Assembly: GCA_019415705.1 (NCBI GenBank)
Contig: DXYS01000025.1
Span: forward strand, 1 to 51,760
Direction: 5' to 3'
From: Bacteroidales bacterium
GTDB taxonomy: Bacteria; Bacteroidota; Bacteroidia; Bacteroidales; Muribaculaceae
Length of the DNA: 51,760 nt
Part shown: positions 14,244 to 22,662 of the stretch, piece after piece
How the letters are laid out: every line of letters starts with the position of its first letter
Numbering within the stretch: the stretch's first letter is position 1
The notes under the pieces: model-generated
The model's input: the letters and a program-made list of their open reading frames with translations, nothing else
Databases searched by the model: none
What the model was told of the DNA's origin: nothing
Program-made: the position numbers and the translations under genes

Positions 14244-15959
14244 ATGTCAGAAATCAAAGAAAATGATGCCGCTGAGTCGGCTGAGAAGAAAGGCTTGAAC
14301 TTTGTCGAACAAATAGTATATGATGACCTGCAGGCAGGCAAGAACGGAGGCCGCCTAAACACGCGTTTCCCGCCCGAGCCTAACGGTTATCTCCATATCG
14401 GCCACGCTAAGGCTATCTGCATGGACTTCGGCGTTGCAGAGAAGTTCGGCGGCACATGCAATCTGCGCTTTGATGATACAAACCCCGTCAAGGAGGATGT
14501 CGAGTATGTCGACTCTATTCGCGAGGATATTCACTGGCTCGGTTTCGACTGGGGCGACCGCGAGTACTACGCCTCGGACTATTTTCCCCGTCTGTTTGAC
14601 CTTGCCGTGCGCCTGATTAAAGAGGGCAAGGCTTATGTTGACGACCAGACGTCAGAGGAGATTGCCGCCCAGAAGGGCAGCCCCACAGTGCCCGGCATTG
14701 AGAGTCCCTATCGCAACCGCACACCCGAGGAAAACCTCGACCTGTTCATGCGCATGAACGCCGGTGAGTTTGACGAGGGTGCACGTGTGCTTCGCGCCAA
14801 AATCGACATGGCGTCGCCCAACATGCACTTCCGCGACCCCATCATGTACCGCATCATCAAGACTCCGCATCACCGCACAGGCACGACATGGAAGGTCTAC
14901 CCGATGTATGACTTCGCCCACGGTCAGAGTGACTACTTCGAGGGTGTTACACACTCTATCTGTACTCTCGAGTTTGAGGTGCATCGTCCTCTTTACGAAT
15001 ACTTTGTCAAAGAGCTTGCTGACGAAACATACTGCCCGCGTCAGATTGAGTTCAACCGCCTCAACCTTACATACACCGTGATGAGCAAGCGCAAACTGCT
15101 GCAGCTTGTCAAAGAAGGCCTCGTGGCCGGTTGGGACGATCCCCGCATGCCGACCATCTCGGGTATGCGCCGCCGTGGCTACACCCCCGAGTCAATCCGC
15201 AAATTCGTTGAGACTATCGGCTACACCAAATATGAGGCTCTCAACTCTGTCAGCCTCCTCGAGCACGCCGTGCGCGACGATCTCAACCGTCACGCCACAC
15301 GCGCCATGGCCGTCCTCAATCCCGTCAAGGTCGTGATTACAAACTATCCCGAAGGACAGGTTGAGACTGTCGAGATGGAGAATAACCCCGAGGAAGAGGG
15401 CAGCGGCACACATCAGATGCCGTTCTCACGCGAGATTTACATAGAGCGTGATGACTTCATGGAGAATCCGCCCAAGAAGTTCTTCCGCATGACTCCCGGC
15501 TCTGAGGTCCGCCTCAAAGGCGCCTATATCGTCAAATGCACCGGTGTCAAGAAAGACGCCGACGGCAATATAGAGGAAATCTATTGCGAATACGACCCCG
15601 AGACACGCAGCGGTCTGCCCGGTGCAGCCCGCAAGGTCAAAGGCACGCTCCACTGGGTGTCGGCCACTCACGCCGTTGACGCCGAGGTGCGCCTCTATGA
15701 CCGCCTGTTCAACGTCGAGAATCCCGCCGCAGAGCCAGACCGCGATTTCCGCGAGATGCTTAATCCCGACTCGCTCAAGGTGGTGACCGGAGTCAAAGTT
15801 GAGCCCTTCATCGCCGAGAACGCCGAGCGCGGACGCAAATTCCAGTTCCAGCGTGTTGGTTATTTCACCCCCGACTATGACTCGACGCCCGAGCATTTGG
15901 TATTCAACCGCACAATCGCCCTCAAGGATAGCTGGGAGAAAGAGCAGAAAAAGGCTTAA
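14244..15959 (+). CDS. glnS: Glutaminyl-tRNA synthetase
   Basis: This 571-residue class I synthetase charges tRNA-Gln. The HIGH-type motif is in PPEPNGYLHIGHAKAI (about 46-61), and the KMSKS equivalent is VMSKRKLLQLV (about 279-289). Gln-specific features such as RFDDTNPVKE and the long C-terminal beta-barrel anticodon-binding region (REIYIERDDFMENPPKKFFRM onward) mark it as GlnRS rather than GluRS. An acidic tail of about 20 residues precedes the core. The full length is present. It is followed 28 bp later by a TPR gene, possibly cotranscribed. Confidence 0.97.
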   Translation: MSEIKENDAAESAEKKGLNFVEQIVYDDLQAGKNGGRLNTRFPPEPNGYLHIGHAKAICMDFGVAEKFGGTCNLRFDDTNPVKEDVEYVDSIREDIHWLGFDWGDREYYASDYFPRLFDLAVRLIKEGKAYVDDQTSEEIAAQKGSPTVPGIESPYRNRTPEENLDLFMRMNAGEFDEGARVLRAKIDMASPNMHFRDPIMYRIIKTPHHRTGTTWKVYPMYDFAHGQSDYFEGVTHSICTLEFEVHRPLYEYFVKELADETYCPRQIEFNRLNLTYTVMSKRKLLQLVKEGLVAGWDDPRMPTISGMRRRGYTPESIRKFVETIGYTKYEALNSVSLLEHAVRDDLNRHATRAMAVLNPVKVVITNYPEGQVETVEMENNPEEEGSGTHQMPFSREIYIERDDFMENPPKKFFRMTPGSEVRLKGAYIVKCTGVKKDADGNIEEIYCEYDPETRSGLPGAARKVKGTLHWVSATHAVDAEVRLYDRLFNVENPAAEPDRDFREMLNPDSLKVVTGVKVEPFIAENAERGRKFQFQRVGYFTPDYDSTPEHLVFNRTIALKDSWEKEQKKA

Positions 15960-15987
15960 CCTCTACCAATAAGACACTTACATCGTA

Positions 15988-17460
15988 ATGGCAGAAGGTA
16001 CAGACGACCGCCGCGAGGAGTTGTGCAGCCGCTTTCGCGCATCACTCTCCGACAACGGCAGCGACAGATATTTCGATGAGGACGAACTCATCGAAATATT
16101 TGATTACGCAGGTGACCTCAATGACGATTATATCAGATTTGAAGTGTTGCTTTGCGGTGCCCGTCTGTACCCTGACAGCATACCTTTGAAAGAGCGCCGT
16201 GCGCTGCTTTACTCGGCTTTCGGCGAGGACCTCTCGGAGAAATATCTCGAGGACAACAACTCGCAGCAGAGTGCCCTCTGGGACATCGCGCGTCTGCGCA
16301 ACAGTAACCCTGCCGGCGCCGAGGCTGTCAGACAGCTCGAACTGTTGCTGTCACATTATGACGAATTTGATGATGAGGAGGTCATACAGCTTGTCGACCT
16401 CGCCTCGTCGCTTGGTCAGACCGACTGGCTGACAGACCGTCTTGATGCTTTGCGTGTCCATGTCACATATCTGCCGACACTGCTGTTTGAGATTGCAGTA
16501 GTGCTTGAGATGAACGGCCGTTACGACGAAGCTATCAAGCTTTTAGAGGAGCTTACAAACATCGAGCCCTATAATGAGCAGTACTGGTTTATGCTTGCTC
16601 AGGAGTACGATTTGGCCGGTAATGTCGACGGCTCGCTCTCGGCTCTCGATCTTGCGCTTGCCATACTGCCAGACGACAAGGCCATGCGCTTCTATCAGGC
16701 GCGTATTCTTGCCCGCGACGAGCACACGACAGACCGTGCTGTAGAAATTCTTGTCAAACTCGCCGACGAGTTTCCTGAAGATATAGACATCTGCCATTTT
16801 CTGGCAACTATGTATGTTGATATGGCCCAGTCAGATGATATGGCCGAGAAGATGCGTAACTTCAGACTCGCGGCATCAGTGCTCGACAAGTGCTTTAAAC
16901 TTAATCCCGGTGATGTTAAGCTTGCCACTGATATATTGGCTATAGGTCTTTCACCGGCTGATGAAGTGATATCAATTGTCGACAAGAAAAACCCGCCTGC
17001 GACCACTGCCGAATGGATAGAGTGGGCTAAGTCACTCGAGGATCTGAACGTTTATGACAAGGCCGTAAAGGTCCTTTTATATTATGAAAAGAAGATAGGC
17101 CGTCAGGACCCTGATGTCAATGAAGCGCTCGTGCGCAACTTCTTCATGCTCAAAGACTTCAAGTCTGTGACGCGTTATTACGAACGTCATTGTGAGGGCA
17201 AATCGGGCTCAACGTCTGATGATGCGGGGCTGCAGGTTGTCATTTATGTGCTTTCGGTGATACGCAACGGACAGTATCAGACAGCTATTGAGCTGATTGA
17301 CGGCATAAAGACTTTCTTTAGCGAGCAGCCGTCGGCCGGCATTGGAGACACACTTCGCCGCATTGGTGTAGTCGCTGTCCTCAACGAAATGCGCCGTCGC
17401 CTGATGCTCACCCCGGCCGAGGCCGACTGGGACCGGTTCGACCCGTTAGGAGCGTGGTAA
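15988..17460 (+). CDS. Tetratricopeptide repeat protein
   Basis: This 490-residue protein is all-helical with several TPR units. The clearest are around 175-245: LEMNGRYDEAIKLLEELTNI, then EYDLAGNVDGSLSALDLALAILPDD, then RILARDEHTTDRAVEILVKLADEFPED. A later repeat is VYDKAVKVLLYYEKKIG. No signal peptide or membrane segment is seen, so it is likely a cytosolic scaffold. The N-terminus is acidic. It follows glnS closely, but such TPR proteins are common in Bacteroidales and no specific partner can be named. A GC-rich stem followed by T residues lies 62 bp downstream. Confidence 0.85.
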   Translation: MAEGTDDRREELCSRFRASLSDNGSDRYFDEDELIEIFDYAGDLNDDYIRFEVLLCGARLYPDSIPLKERRALLYSAFGEDLSEKYLEDNNSQQSALWDIARLRNSNPAGAEAVRQLELLLSHYDEFDDEEVIQLVDLASSLGQTDWLTDRLDALRVHVTYLPTLLFEIAVVLEMNGRYDEAIKLLEELTNIEPYNEQYWFMLAQEYDLAGNVDGSLSALDLALAILPDDKAMRFYQARILARDEHTTDRAVEILVKLADEFPEDIDICHFLATMYVDMAQSDDMAEKMRNFRLAASVLDKCFKLNPGDVKLATDILAIGLSPADEVISIVDKKNPPATTAEWIEWAKSLEDLNVYDKAVKVLLYYEKKIGRQDPDVNEALVRNFFMLKDFKSVTRYYERHCEGKSGSTSDDAGLQVVIYVLSVIRNGQYQTAIELIDGIKTFFSEQPSAGIGDTLRRIGVVAVLNEMRRRLMLTPAEADWDRFDPLGAW

Positions 17461-17521
17461 ACAAGACTTATTTATATCTCATTTTAAAATTGCGAGAATA
17501 AAATTGCCGTTAATTTTAAAA

Positions 17522-17542
17522 GCGCGGGACGCGCGATTTTTC
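17522..17542 (+). terminator. Terminator-like hairpin at the left edge of the defence cassette
   Basis: GCGCG-GGA-CGCGC is followed by GATTTTTCT. A second small hairpin (CCCCG/CGGGG) lies 15 bp further on. The remaining DNA of the 454-bp gap up to vsr is AT-rich, with no gene I can support. Confidence 0.5.
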
Positions 17543-17701
17543 TACAACCCCGTGCGTAGCTCGGGGAATAGAAACCGCACACAAAATGGCGTTAACCAAG
17601 GTTTCTTTTGAATTATATGTAAACCTATACTCGGGAATGACATATCTGTGGAATTTGTAAATTTAACATGAAAATGCCGGATTTTTGCCATACTTAAATA
17701 T

Positions 17702-17709
17702 TATCTTTG
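17702..17709 (+). promoter_or_regulatory. Candidate promoter -7 box for the vsr-methylase cassette
   Basis: TATCTTTG has a predicted start near 17716, which would leave a leader of roughly 200 nt before vsr. No -33 box was seen at standard spacing. Confidence 0.35.
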
Positions 17710-17914
17710 TTGCAGACAACAAAGATTTTGAAATATTTTGTAACTTAGCAATTCATTATATGTTCGTGCTGACAAAGGCTGATTATTTAAGTAAATATGT
17801 AATGAACAATAATTATAAGACTTCTTTGTCAATGCATAAAGGTTTCTTGCTCATGCAAACGAGTTTACACCCGGTAAGGCCAACTGTCAGACAATCGAGA
17901 TTTTATACTTAACA

Positions 17915-18331
17915 ATGGCTGATGTATTATCGAAAGAACAGCGCCACAAGTGCATGTCACGTATTAGGAGCAAGGACACAAAACCGGAAGTCTTGGTGCG
18001 TCGATTCATTTTTGCACATGGCTTTCGTTTCAGATTACATCGAAAAGATTTGCCCGGTAAGCCGGACATCGTTCTTCCGAAATATAAAACAGTCATATTC
18101 ATTAACGGCTGCTTTTGGCATGGCCATAATAACTGTAAATATGCGGCTTTGCCGGAAACTAATAGAGATTTTTGGGAGACAAAAATATCCGGCAACATTG
18201 AGAGAGACAAAGCTACTTATGCCAAACTAACCAACATGGGATGGCGAGTTATTGAATTATGGCAATGCCAATTAAAACCAAAAACTAAAGAAAAAACACT
18301 GAACAACCTGATAACGGAACTTCAACAATGA
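17915..18331 (+). CDS. vsr: Very short patch repair endonuclease (Vsr)
   Basis: This 138-residue protein nicks 5' of the T in T:G mismatches that arise when 5-methylcytosine deaminates, starting short-patch repair. The family start is SKEQRHKCMSRIRSKDTKPE. The catalytic region is LPGKPDIVLPKYKTVIF with metal-binding Asp51, followed by INGCFWHGHNNC with Cys66, His69, His71 and Cys74 (active-site and structural zinc residues). It overlaps the methyltransferase by 4 bp (ATGA), which implies coupled translation and a shared target site, here probably CCGG. The AT-rich composition is unlike the neighbouring core genes, pointing to horizontal acquisition of the cassette. Confidence 0.95.
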   Translation: MADVLSKEQRHKCMSRIRSKDTKPEVLVRRFIFAHGFRFRLHRKDLPGKPDIVLPKYKTVIFINGCFWHGHNNCKYAALPETNRDFWETKISGNIERDKATYAKLTNMGWRVIELWQCQLKPKTKEKTLNNLITELQQ

Positions 18332-19704
18332 GTAAAAACAGACTGACCTTTACGCTGATGGATATGGGCTACAAAAAGTCCGGCCCGGTTCAAATATTCG
18401 ATGAGCGTACTTGCTATGATAGCATTGTCAACGAAAACGGTGACCCTGTTGTCATTGATTTCACTGCACAGTTAGCAATAGTAACTCATGCCCGTATGCT
18501 CAAAGACAGCAAGTTTGGAGCTATTTTTCAGCAAAAAGCGGCTCAACTTATTGATGCATGGGACAACTCAACGTTACCAAGTAAATTAAAAATAGATTCT
18601 TCTGTCGTATGCGAGCCGTTAAGTCCGTTTCAACGTTCTCTTTTTGATGATTTTAACGACGTACCGTTTCCCGGCCCGGCCAATCCCAAATTTACTTTTA
18701 TAGATCTCTTTGCCGGTATAGGCGGTTTCCGTATGGCGTTTCAAAATCTTGGAGGACAATGTGTGTTTTCTTCAGAGTGGGATGCTCAGGCTCAAAAAAC
18801 ATATTTTGCCAACTATGGTGAAGTTCCGTTTGGCGACATAACTTCTGAGAACACAAAACGCTTTATTCCAAACAATTTTGATATTCTTTGTGCCGGTTTC
18901 CCGTGTCAGGCATTTTCTTTGGCCGGCAAACGACTCGGTTTTGAGGAGACCCGTGGTACATTGTTCTTCGATGTCGCAGAAATCCTCAAACGTAAACAGC
19001 CCAAAGCCTTCTTCCTTGAAAATGTTAAGGGCCTGGCTATTCACGATAGAGGCAAGACTCTTAAAACTATTCTTAATACACTGGATGAGATAGGTTATAC
19101 TGTAGTTCCGCCTCAGATTGTAAATGCCATGTATTTTGGCGTGCCGCAACATCGCGAGCGAATCTATATAGTCGGGTTCCGTAAAGATATTGGAATAAAA
19201 CCGGAAGATTTTACTTACCCGGAGCAGAAAGAAGTTACGAAACACTTTATTGACGTTCGTGAAAAAGACCCGGTTCCTTCAAAATATTATCTTTCTACGA
19301 CATACGTTAATACTCTCATAGCTCACAAAGCCCGGCATGAAAGCAAAGGCAATGGATTCGGCTATGCAATTGTCGGCGACAATGAAGTGGCAAACGCTAT
19401 TGTTGTAGGCGGCATGGGTCGCGAACGTAATATTGTTATCGATAAACGCCAAACCGACCTCACACCCACTACACGCATTAAAGGTGAATATAACAAGGAT
19501 GGGTGGCGCCGCATGACACCACGCGAATGGGGCGCATTACAAGGTTATCCCGTATATGATAACGGTGATGGCGCTCCGGTATTCCAAATCCCGGTTGCAG
19601 ATGCATCCGCATACAAACAGTTCGGCAACTCTGTCGCCGTACCTGCTATTCAGGCAACTGCACAACAGATACTTAAAGTTTTACACGATAATAAAATCCT
19701 TTAA
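18328..19704 (+). CDS. C5-cytosine DNA methyltransferase, M.HpaII-like (predicted CCGG)
   Basis: The 458-residue protein has a methylase domain from residue 121: FTFIDLFAGIGGFRMAF (SAM site), GFPCQAFSLAG with catalytic Cys193, FFLENVKGL (motif VI), FGVPQHRERIYIVGF (motif VIII) and the C-terminal QFGNSVAVPAI (motif X). The target-recognition part (KYYLSTTYVNTL, HESKGNGFGYAIV, NAIVVGGMGRERN, PTTRIKGE) closely resembles what I remember of M.HpaII, so CCGG is the likely target. Residues 1-120 are an extension absent from M.HpaII, of unknown function, with a possible DNA-binding or dimerisation role. The start overlaps vsr by 4 bp, and a nuclease gene follows 2 bp later. Confidence 0.92.
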   Translation: MSKNRLTFTLMDMGYKKSGPVQIFDERTCYDSIVNENGDPVVIDFTAQLAIVTHARMLKDSKFGAIFQQKAAQLIDAWDNSTLPSKLKIDSSVVCEPLSPFQRSLFDDFNDVPFPGPANPKFTFIDLFAGIGGFRMAFQNLGGQCVFSSEWDAQAQKTYFANYGEVPFGDITSENTKRFIPNNFDILCAGFPCQAFSLAGKRLGFEETRGTLFFDVAEILKRKQPKAFFLENVKGLAIHDRGKTLKTILNTLDEIGYTVVPPQIVNAMYFGVPQHRERIYIVGFRKDIGIKPEDFTYPEQKEVTKHFIDVREKDPVPSKYYLSTTYVNTLIAHKARHESKGNGFGYAIVGDNEVANAIVVGGMGRERNIVIDKRQTDLTPTTRIKGEYNKDGWRRMTPREWGALQGYPVYDNGDGAPVFQIPVADASAYKQFGNSVAVPAIQATAQQILKVLHDNKIL

Positions 19705-19706
19705 TT

Positions 19707-20327
19707 ATGGGCATACTCAAATCATATAATGTGGTTCGTAATGAGGGTATTGCATCAAACATATTTGAAAGTTTATTTGAAGATATCCCGTTCACTCAAA
19801 TTTCTTATTCATCCCCATCTGAGTACGTCAAAATGTATTGGGACAAATATATTTCTTCTCCCAATCGAAATGTTTCGCTGAATGGGAATATTTTTGAACT
19901 AATAATGGCAACCCTTTTCATCCGCGAAAACATCTTGCCTTTATATCTTCAAGCAAAAGTAGCTTTTGTCCCGAATGTTGAATACGATGCCATTTTATAT
20001 TGCAAAGAATTTGGACCAATTGCTCTATCAATGAAAACATCTTTAAGGGAACGATATAAACAAGCCGATTTAGAAGCCATAGCTCTAAAATACGTTCATA
20101 GGCGAGCCAAAAGTTTTCTTTTAACCCTTGTTGACCATGAAAGCGAGATTGTTAATTGTAAAATTAAATCAGGCGATGTGATTGGTCTTAACAAATCGAT
20201 TAATTGTTTATCATTTCAGTTAGACGAACTGATTGAAGATTTCAAACAAATAAATTTTGAACAAGCCGGGAATGTCCCGATTATCGAAAGCAACCTTATT
20301 ATTACTTCACAAAAGCCTCTTAATTAA
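19707..20327 (+). CDS. Putative PD-(D/E)XK-type restriction nuclease, unassigned family
   Basis: I do not recognise the family of this 206-residue protein. A possible nuclease core is visible: Glu64 in NGNIFELIMATL, then Asp94 in NVEYDAILYC, a strand, and S108-M-K110 in IALSMKTSLRERYKQAD. That is the E...D...(x)xK order of PD-(D/E)XK enzymes, with Ser in place of the usual acidic residue. It sits tightly between the methylase and an HpaII-like endonuclease (2-bp gaps on both sides), so it belongs to the restriction cassette. It could be a second endonuclease, an accessory subunit or a nicking enzyme. The strong AT bias matches its neighbours. Confidence 0.6.
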   Translation: MGILKSYNVVRNEGIASNIFESLFEDIPFTQISYSSPSEYVKMYWDKYISSPNRNVSLNGNIFELIMATLFIRENILPLYLQAKVAFVPNVEYDAILYCKEFGPIALSMKTSLRERYKQADLEAIALKYVHRRAKSFLLTLVDHESEIVNCKIKSGDVIGLNKSINCLSFQLDELIEDFKQINFEQAGNVPIIESNLIITSQKPLN

Positions 20328-20329
20328 AA

Positions 20330-21517
20330 ATGAACAGCTTACGTGGCAACATCGGTGAGTGGAGCGAAATATATGTTTTCTTCCGCTTACTTGCTGCCGG
20401 CAAAATGAATGTTGCCGATGATACCCTAACAGCAATACCCGACGAATTTTATAAAATTCTCGCCATACTTCGTAAGGAAGCCGAAAGTAAAAACCAATAT
20501 CTTCGTGCAGATGACCGTATCATAATAAAAATCAAGAATGATATAAGCGGAGAATTGGATGAATTTGCAATGTCTATAGAAGAATTCGCCCACAATGCAG
20601 ATGTCCTGCTGAAACACCTACAAACACAAACTGGACGTTCGGCTGCTTATCCGGAAATTCAAAGTTTTATGAACGAACTCAGAATTTCTTCTATCAAGGA
20701 TGTAGGACATAAGCGTGATATCACTATATCAATTGAGGACTTCCATAATGGTATGGCTCAAACTTTAGGTTTTAGCATTAAATCTTTTCTTGGTAAGCAG
20801 TCTACGCTGTTCAATCCGGGAGCAGGGACCAACTTTATCTTTAAAGTTGTTTTTCCTGAGAATGTTTCAGTTGACTGCGATTCTTTTAATGCTGAGACTT
20901 ACAATGGAATGCCAAGTAAGATTGCGGCTCGTATATCGAAGATAGAAACACTTGGCGGCAAAATTTCCTTTGACCGTGTCCAATCGGATTGTTTAAATCA
21001 AAACCTGCGTACCATTGATGGCGAATTGCCGATAATTCTTGCCAATGCTCTATTGTATAAATATGCTTATAGTCTTTCATCATGGCCTGAGATTATTTCC
21101 GAGCTGAACAAATGTAATCCTTTGGGTTATCGAATTGCAACAAACAGCCCGGTTTATGAAGTCAAAATTGCACGCTTTCTCCAAGATGCCGCAATGGGCA
21201 TGACTCCTGAAACGCCGTGGAGTGGTTTCTATGATGCAGACGGAGGTCAGATTATTGTTAAGAAGGATGGTGATATAGTCTGCTATCATATTTATGAGCT
21301 TAATAGATTTCGCCAGTATCTTCTTAATGCTACCCGCATTGAACAACCTTCGACTGGTGAAGATGGAGACAATCCGGGTCATATTAGGTTTGATTCAAAA
21401 ACTGGTAAACCCAAAAAACCATTTTTGTTTGGTTGGCTTTATAAAGAAAATGATAATTATTTTTTCAAGATAAACCTACAGGTGCGTTTCAAATCTATTT
21501 CTTTAGAGGGAAAATAA
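20330..21517 (+). CDS. HpaII-like type II restriction endonuclease
   Basis: This 395-residue protein begins MNSLRGNIGEWSEIYVFFRLLAAGKMNVAD, the start I associate with the HpaII endonuclease family (GNxGEWSExY). Later conserved-looking blocks are KDVGHKRDITISIEDFHNGM and LGFSIKSFLGKQSTLFNPGAGTNF, where D-x-x-x...SIKS offers an acidic residue and a lysine for metal-dependent cleavage. Together with an M.HpaII-like methylase and Vsr, the cassette has the V-M-R composition known for HpaII, so cleavage at CCGG is predicted. It starts 2 bp after the nuclease-like gene. The specificity is inferred from family resemblance, not shown. Confidence 0.8.
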   Translation: MNSLRGNIGEWSEIYVFFRLLAAGKMNVADDTLTAIPDEFYKILAILRKEAESKNQYLRADDRIIIKIKNDISGELDEFAMSIEEFAHNADVLLKHLQTQTGRSAAYPEIQSFMNELRISSIKDVGHKRDITISIEDFHNGMAQTLGFSIKSFLGKQSTLFNPGAGTNFIFKVVFPENVSVDCDSFNAETYNGMPSKIAARISKIETLGGKISFDRVQSDCLNQNLRTIDGELPIILANALLYKYAYSLSSWPEIISELNKCNPLGYRIATNSPVYEVKIARFLQDAAMGMTPETPWSGFYDADGGQIIVKKDGDIVCYHIYELNRFRQYLLNATRIEQPSTGEDGDNPGHIRFDSKTGKPKKPFLFGWLYKENDNYFFKINLQVRFKSISLEGK

Positions 21518-21625
21518 TCGAACTAATATTACAAATTTGAATATACTTATAAAAATATGGCCTTTGTAGCCATTGACATGTATGATAAAAATACAAAAAC
21601 AAAGTAAACCACATTGAATAAACGT

Positions 21626-22432
21626 ATGATAGAAGGAGAAATTTATAGTATCATGGTAGGGTCTCCAAGTGATGTTTCCAATGAAGCAGATATTGCAATC
21701 AGAACGATACACCATTGGAACTCATTGCATACCAATACTCATGGAATCGCTTTAGTTCCAGTTCATTGGAAAACTTCTTCTTATCCGACGATGGATGAAG
21801 AAGGCCAGAAAGCATTGAATCGTCAACTTGTTAAGAATAGTGATGTTATGGTGTGTATTTTCGGCGCACGTTTAGGGACGCCAACTTCTACGCATATAAG
21901 TGGTACGGTGGAAGAAATAGAAGAACACCTTAAAGCGAAAAAAGATGTCCTTGTTTTTATTAAAAATTACGTTAGGCCTAATGATATTCAGCAATTTACT
22001 AGACTTTCTGAATATATAAAGTCAATATCGGATAAATGTTTATTTACGCGATTTGATAATCTCGATGATTTTGAGAGAGTCTTCATGGAAAAATTAGGTT
22101 TGTATATCGAAAATCGATTAGTCAAAAAAAAAGAAAAGACCGTAGAAGAGAAGGTTCCTGACTATTCGGATAAAGAAAAAGAGATTATGTTGATGTGGTG
22201 TAAATCTAATATAAATACTTTTTCTCGTTTAAATTTTATTGGGGGAAAATCAATGTTTCGATTTGGTAGCTATAGGGTTGATACTGAAACGGTAAGAGAC
22301 GTCGCATCCCTTGAAGATTTTGTAGAGCGTTTGGAAAATGATGGATATGTCACACGCAATAAATTAGATAGTCACGGTAATTGGAGTTATAAACTTACAA
22401 TAAAAGCTATAAATAGATTCAGTCCCGAATAA
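21626..22432 (+). CDS. DUF4062-domain protein with C-terminal winged-helix-like region (defence-associated)
   Basis: This 268-residue protein has residues 1-145 that match the DUF4062 pattern: YSIMVGSPSDVSNEADIAIRTIHHWN, LVPVHWKTSSYPTM, then NSDVMVCIFGARLGTPT and SGTVEEIEEHLKAKKDVLVFI. This Rossmann-like, TIR-related fold is common in bacterial immune proteins. A charged linker with KKKEKTVEEK follows, and residues 190-265 look like a helix-turn-helix domain ending in NGKYxTxx-like strands (LENDGYVTRNKLD). The start is ATG at 21626; an upstream TTG at 21614 is less likely. It lies 108 bp after the endonuclease and is AT-rich like it. A role as an accessory or abortive defence effector is inference. 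Confidence 0.75.
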   Translation: MIEGEIYSIMVGSPSDVSNEADIAIRTIHHWNSLHTNTHGIALVPVHWKTSSYPTMDEEGQKALNRQLVKNSDVMVCIFGARLGTPTSTHISGTVEEIEEHLKAKKDVLVFIKNYVRPNDIQQFTRLSEYIKSISDKCLFTRFDNLDDFERVFMEKLGLYIENRLVKKKEKTVEEKVPDYSDKEKEIMLMWCKSNINTFSRLNFIGGKSMFRFGSYRVDTETVRDVASLEDFVERLENDGYVTRNKLDSHGNWSYKLTIKAINRFSPE

Positions 22433-22495
22433 TTAATTGTGTGTAGCATCAGCGATGTCGCCTTTTCGTAAATTGAGTCTAATGACTCGGCCTTA

Positions 22496-22661
22496 GATAT
22501 CAATCTCGCTTTATGCCAACTTTGAATATTTAGATATATACAATGGCGATACATGGCATAATATGTGGGTAGACTTCGATAATTACATCAACAACATGTT
22601 GATGACGATAATGACTTCTATTATAAATAGAATGCCCTTGATGTATCTTAAAGCTATATAA
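22496..22661 (+). pseudogene. Possible gene remnant upstream of the secreted protein
   Basis: An open segment with no proper start, ending at TAA 22659-22661, reads NFEYLDIYNGDTWHNMWVDF and then a Met-rich tail. The aromatic, protein-like composition suggests the end of a lost gene. It abuts the next ATG by one base. It is at the right edge of the defence cassette and may mark the recombination boundary. It could also be chance. Confidence 0.25.
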
Positions 22662-22662
22662 C

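Noticed and set aside
17685..17912. 75-residue plus-strand frame before vsr
   Set aside because: It overlaps the candidate promoter, has no recognisable motif and its composition fits AT-rich intergenic DNA. A controller protein for the restriction cassette was considered, but no helix-turn-helix is visible.
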